Shown here in pieces: positions 60,624 through 64,000 of a DNA stretch of 64,000 nucleotides (the stretch's first letter is position 1; every line of letters starts with the position of its first letter). The translations under genes were made by a program, and so were the position numbers. This stretch comes from Micromonospora aurantiaca ATCC 27029 (GTDB lineage Bacteria; Actinomycetota; Actinomycetes; Mycobacteriales; Micromonosporaceae): assembly GCF_000145235.1 (NCBI RefSeq), contig NC_014391.1:5092001-5156000 (forward strand), written 5' to 3'. The notes below the pieces were generated by a model that saw nothing but the letters and a program-made list of their open reading frames with translations, searched no databases and was not told the origin of the DNA.

Positions 60624-61292
60624 ATGACCAGCAGTCCGACACCGGCCACCCGTACCAAGGTTCTCCTGGTCGACGACCACGACCTCATCCGCAAGGGGCT
60701 GCGTCACGCGTTCGAGCGCGACCGTCAGTTCGAGGTCGTGGGCGAGGCGGCCACCGCTGCGGAGGGCGTGCGCCAGGCCGGCGCGCTCCAGCCCGACGTG
60801 GTGATCATGGACCTCCGCCTGCCCGACGGCAGCGGCCTGGAGGCCACCCGCGCCCTGCGCAAGTCCAGTGCGTCCATGGGCATCGTCGTGCTCACCATGT
60901 ACGCCGGTGACGACCAGCTCTTCGGCGCCCTGGAGGCGGGTGCGAGCGCGTTCGTGCCGAAGACCGCCCCGGCCGACGAGGTGGTGGCCGCCGCCCGGCA
61001 CGCCGCCTCCTCCCCCAGCGCGTTCACCGCCGCCGACCTGGCCGAGGCGATGAAGCGCCGGCTGGCGCCGTCCGGCCCGCAGCTGTCCCCCCGTGAGGGC
61101 CAGGTGCTGCGGCTGCTCGCCGACGGCATGAGCGTGGCCGGCATCGCCAAGCAGCTGTTCGTCAGCGAGTCGACCGCCAAGACCCACATCTCCAAGCTCT
61201 ACGAGAAGCTGGGTGCCGCCAACCGGGCGCAGGCGCTGATGACCGCGCTGCGGCTGGGGCTGCTGGAGGCCCCGGACGCCCCGAAGTTCTGA
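60624..61292 (+). CDS. NarL/FixJ-family response regulator
   Basis: A 222-residue regulator. The receiver domain has VLLVDDHDLIRKGL, the phospho-acceptor Asp in VVIMDLRLPDGSG (near residue 64), VVLTMYAGDDQ and FVPKTAPADEVV with the conserved Lys. The LuxR-type HTH is LSPREGQVLRLLADGMSVAG followed by SESTAKTHISKLYEKLGAANR. It is the partner of the kinase just upstream. It ends at a hairpin terminator. Confidence 0.95.
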   Translation: MTSSPTPATRTKVLLVDDHDLIRKGLRHAFERDRQFEVVGEAATAAEGVRQAGALQPDVVIMDLRLPDGSGLEATRALRKSSASMGIVVLTMYAGDDQLFGALEAGASAFVPKTAPADEVVAAARHAASSPSAFTAADLAEAMKRRLAPSGPQLSPREGQVLRLLADGMSVAGIAKQLFVSESTAKTHISKLYEKLGAANRAQALMTALRLGLLEAPDAPKF

Positions 61293-61306
61293 GGCGTACC
61301 GCCGGA

Positions 61307-61338
61307 AGAGGCCCCGTCCACCACGGACGCGGGCCTCT
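61307..61338 (+). terminator. Hairpin terminator after the two-component system
   Basis: AGAGGCCCC-GTCC and GGAC-GCGGGCCTCT pair with one bulge, 15 nt after the response-regulator stop. Confidence 0.65.
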
Positions 61339-61488
61339 CGGCGTTCCCGGCCACGTGTGGTCGCGTACGGTGAGCAGCCGGACGCGTAGCGACGGCGGTC
61401 TTTGCACCGCGACGGCGGAGGGGCAGAATACCCGGGTGATCCGCGCGGCGGTGACGACCGCGTGTCGCCGACACCCGAGGGGCAGGAC

Positions 61489-62301
61489 ATGCAGCGGCCG
61501 GACTGGGCACCCGAGACGATCGACATCGAGCGCCCCAGCGTCGCCCGCATGTACGACTACTACCTCGGCGGCTCGCACAACTTCGCCGCCGACCGGGCGG
61601 CCGCCCGCGCGATGGTGGAGGCGGTGCCGGAGGCGCCGCTGATGGCGCAGGCCAACCGCGCGTTCCTGCGCCGGGCGGTGCAGTACCTCGCCCAGGCCGG
61701 CATCCGCCAGTTCCTCGACATCGGCTCCGGCATCCCGACCGTCGGCAACGTGCACGAGATCGCGCAGCGGATCGACCCGGAGTCGCGCGTGGTCTACGTC
61801 GACGTGGACCCGGTGGCGGTGGCGCACAGCCAGGAGATCCTGGCTGGCAACGAGCACGCCGCGGTGCTCCAGGAGGACCTGCGCAACCCGGAGGCGATCC
61901 TCGCTCACCCGGAGGTCACCCGGCTGCTGGACTTCACCCGGCCGGTCGCCGTGATGGTCGTGGCGGTGCTGCACTTCATCCCGGACGCCGACCACCCGGA
62001 GGAGATCCTGCGGACGCTGCGCGGGGCGCTGGCGCCCGGCAGTCACCTGGTGCTCTCCCAGGCCAGCGAGGACGGCCGTGCCGGCACCGGCGAACGGGCC
62101 GAGGCGGAGCGGGTCTACCGGCGTACCGACAGCCAGCTCTGGATCCGCAGCCGGGCCGAGATGACCGCGCTGTTCGACGGCTTCGAGCTGGTCGACCCGG
62201 GCGTGGTGTGGGTGCCGCAGTGGCGGCCGGACTCCCCCGACCAGGCGGAGAACGCCGAGCGGGCCGTCTTCATGGGCGGGGTCGGGCGGCTCGGTGGGTG
62301 A
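61489..62301 (+). CDS. SAM-dependent methyltransferase of the PF04672 (DUF574) type
   Basis: A 270-residue class I methyltransferase typical of actinomycetes: IDIERPSVARMYDYYLGGSHNFAADR at the N-terminus (seen at residues 11-36), the SAM-binding FLDIGSGIPTVGNVHE, VVYVDVDPVAVAHS and a late VVAVLHFIPDADHPEEIL. The substrate is unknown. The ATG at 61489 is preceded by GGGGCAGG. Its last 8 nt overlap the start of the c-di-GMP gene, so the two are coupled. This enzyme family often sits with signalling genes. Confidence 0.9.
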   Translation: MQRPDWAPETIDIERPSVARMYDYYLGGSHNFAADRAAARAMVEAVPEAPLMAQANRAFLRRAVQYLAQAGIRQFLDIGSGIPTVGNVHEIAQRIDPESRVVYVDVDPVAVAHSQEILAGNEHAAVLQEDLRNPEAILAHPEVTRLLDFTRPVAVMVVAVLHFIPDADHPEEILRTLRGALAPGSHLVLSQASEDGRAGTGERAEAERVYRRTDSQLWIRSRAEMTALFDGFELVDPGVVWVPQWRPDSPDQAENAERAVFMGGVGRLGG

Positions 62302-64000
62302 CGACGCGGCCCGCAGCAGGCCCGGCGTCTTCGCCCGGGCCTGGGCCAAGGCGGTGTCCGGCACCAGCTACCTGCCGATGACCCAGTCGCAGCTGGAGGA
62401 GATGCTGCAACGGCTCACCGACCGGCTGGCCCAGGCGCTGCGCGCCGAACCGTTCGACCTGCGGATCGGCCAGCAGGTCGGCGCGGAGCTGGTGCAGGCG
62501 CACATCGCCTCCGCGGAAGGGCTGGGCCGCACCGTCGAGGTGATCCAGCTGCGCCTGGTTCGCGACCTCGACCTGGTCGTCGACGACGTCGAGGACCGGA
62601 TGGCCCGGCTGCTCGCCACGGTCGCCACCGGGTACGCCCGCGCCCTGCGCGACCGCACGCTGGACGAGCAGGAGTCCATCCGCCGGGCCGCCATGATGGC
62701 CCGTGCGCAGGCGGAACGGGCGCTGCGCGACAGCGAGGCCCGGTTCCGGCACCAGGCCACTCACGACCCGCTCACCGGCCTGCCGAACCGCACGCTGTTC
62801 ACCGAACGGCTGACCGCCGCGATCACCGCGCCGGGGCGGGGCGCCGACCGGGTCGGTGTCTGCTTCCTCGACCTGGACCGGTTCAAGGTCGTCAACGACT
62901 CCCTCGGCCACCAGATCGGCGACTCGCTGCTGGTGACGGTGGCGCAGCGCCTGCACCGGGCGCTCGGCGAGCACCTGGTGGCCCGGCTCGGCGGCGACGA
63001 GTTCGTGATCCTGGTCGAACGCACCGCCGGCACCGACGACGCGGTGAAGGTCGCCGAGGCGGCCCTCGCCGCGGTACGCGAACCGGCGCTCGTCGACGGC
63101 CACGAGCTGACCGTCTCCGCCAGCATCGGCATCGTGGAGCGCCCGGTCGCGGGCACCTCGCCGATGGACCTGATGCGCGCGGCCGACAGCACGCTGCACT
63201 GGGCCAAGGCCGCCGGCGGGGCCCGCTGGTCGCTGTTCGACGCCGACCGCAACCGCCGCGACCTGGCCCGGTACGCGCTGTCCGCGGCGATCCCCGCCGC
63301 GCTGGACCGGGGCGAGTTCTACCTCGACTACCAGCCGCTGACGTCGTTGCGCGACGGGCGGGTGCTCGGCATGGAGGCGCTGGTGCGCTGGCGTCACCCG
63401 GAGCTGGGTGTGCTGCGGCCGGACAGCTTCATCCCGCTGGCCGAGGAGACCGGGTTGATCGTCCGGCTCGGCAGCTGGGTGCTGGCCGAGGCGTGCCGCG
63501 AGGCGGGCACCTGGCCGGACGCGGAGGGCGACGCGCCGTTCGTCAGCGTCAACCTCGCCGTCCGGCAGTTGCACCGCACCGACCTGGTGACCGAGGTACG
63601 CGGCGTGCTCGGGCGCACCGGCCTGCCGCCGCACCGGCTGCAACTGGAGATCACCGAGAGCACCATGATGAGCACAGTGGTCGAGCCGGTGCGGGCCCTG
63701 CGGGTGCTCGGCGACCTCGGTGTCCGGGTCGCCATCGACGACTTCGGAACCGGCTACTGCAACCTCGCGTACCTGCGGGACCTGCCGGTCGACGAGCTGA
63801 AGGTGGCGGGCGAGTTCGTGACCGGCCTGCGCGCGCCGGGCAGCGGCACCGACGAGCGGATCCTCGCCTCGCTCGTCTCGCTGGCGCACGCGCTGGACCT
63901 CACAGTCACCGCCGAGGGCGTGGAGACGGCCGACCAGGCCGACCGGCTGCGCGCGATCGGCTGCGACGCCGGGCAGGGCTGGCACTTCGGCCGTCCCGGC
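62294..64000 (+). CDS. Diguanylate cyclase/phosphodiesterase (GGDEF-EAL), cut by window edge
   Basis: 569 codons are visible with no stop before the edge. Residues 1-150 are a helical sensory region (MTQSQLEEMLQRLTDRLAQA) without a clear PAS or TM segment. The GGDEF domain (about 155-315) starts HDPLTGLPNRTLF and has intact RLGGDEFVILVE; no RxxD inhibitory site precedes it. The EAL domain (about 335 onward) has MEALVRWRHPELG, EITEST, IDDFGTGY, LKVAG and TAEGVE, so both activities may be present. It starts at GTG 62294, overlapping the methyltransferase gene by 8 nt. Confidence 0.93.
   Translation, partial: MGDDAARSRPGVFARAWAKAVSGTSYLPMTQSQLEEMLQRLTDRLAQALRAEPFDLRIGQQVGAELVQAHIASAEGLGRTVEVIQLRLVRDLDLVVDDVEDRMARLLATVATGYARALRDRTLDEQESIRRAAMMARAQAERALRDSEARFRHQATHDPLTGLPNRTLFTERLTAAITAPGRGADRVGVCFLDLDRFKVVNDSLGHQIGDSLLVTVAQRLHRALGEHLVARLGGDEFVILVERTAGTDDAVKVAEAALAAVREPALVDGHELTVSASIGIVERPVAGTSPMDLMRAADSTLHWAKAAGGARWSLFDADRNRRDLARYALSAAIPAALDRGEFYLDYQPLTSLRDGRVLGMEALVRWRHPELGVLRPDSFIPLAEETGLIVRLGSWVLAEACREAGTWPDAEGDAPFVSVNLAVRQLHRTDLVTEVRGVLGRTGLPPHRLQLEITESTMMSTVVEPVRALRVLGDLGVRVAIDDFGTGYCNLAYLRDLPVDELKVAGEFVTGLRAPGSGTDERILASLVSLAHALDLTVTAEGVETADQADRLRAIGCDAGQGWHFGRPG

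Overview
The window looks like chromosomal DNA from a Micromonosporaceae actinomycete, most likely Micromonospora or a close relative. The reasons are the very high GC content, frequent GTG starts, GTGA/ATGA stop-start overlaps, leaderless-looking promoters, the gene content, and several repeat types that look dispersed. Coding density is high. I see no rRNA or tRNA gene, no CRISPR array, no insertion sequence and no prophage. Both ends cut genes: dnaE2 on the left and a GGDEF-EAL gene on the right.

Layout. 1-5100: a minus-strand mutagenesis operon (SAV_6107-type HEPN protein, imuA', imuB, dnaE2) with a LexA/SOS box about 410 nt upstream. 5217-10651: a plus-strand, translationally coupled run of a YbaK deacylase, a CrtA-like monooxygenase, a GNAT protein, CruF, a glycosyltransferase and a CrtI/CrtD-type desaturase, interrupted by a fourfold 61-bp tandem repeat. 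It probably builds a glycosylated acyclic carotenoid end group. 10748-21847: a CDP-alcohol phosphotransferase, metF, an XRE regulator, a polyprenyl diphosphate synthase, an Rv2175c-like protein, a PknL-like PASTA kinase, endonuclease IV, threonine aldolase, class II DAHP synthase and a lipoprotein. Part of this order matches the idsA2-Rv2175c-pknL-aroG neighbourhood of mycobacteria. 22021-25730: a secreted chitinase, glutathione peroxidase, a secreted SGNH lipase and a DUF2203 protein.

25946-29135 is the most unusual stretch: a metallophosphoesterase with an unassigned Trp-rich N-terminal domain, a HAD hydrolase coupled to it, and a convergent SLATT-like two-TM membrane protein whose 3' end overlaps the HAD gene and whose leader holds three palindromes. 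Codon use here is visibly less GC-biased. I regard it as a candidate undescribed conflict or signalling module. 29381-37588 is a nitrogen operon (ureABCEFGD, urea channel, Amt fused to a PII-like domain) in which ureC is split by an apparent one-base deletion.

37683-64000 is mostly housekeeping and regulation: a sugar transporter, proC, a phosphofructokinase with PPi-type residues, RNase AS, a Crp-family regulator, a large nucleotidyl cyclase/ATPase, a phospholipid acyltransferase, trehalose-6-phosphate synthase, an FMO with an alpha/beta hydrolase, a ROK glucokinase cluster, a long-chain acyl-CoA ligase, a NarL-type two-component system, an SAM methyltransferase and the c-di-GMP enzyme. Strong hairpin terminators separate several of these units. 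All assignments come from reading the translated sequence; no database search was run.
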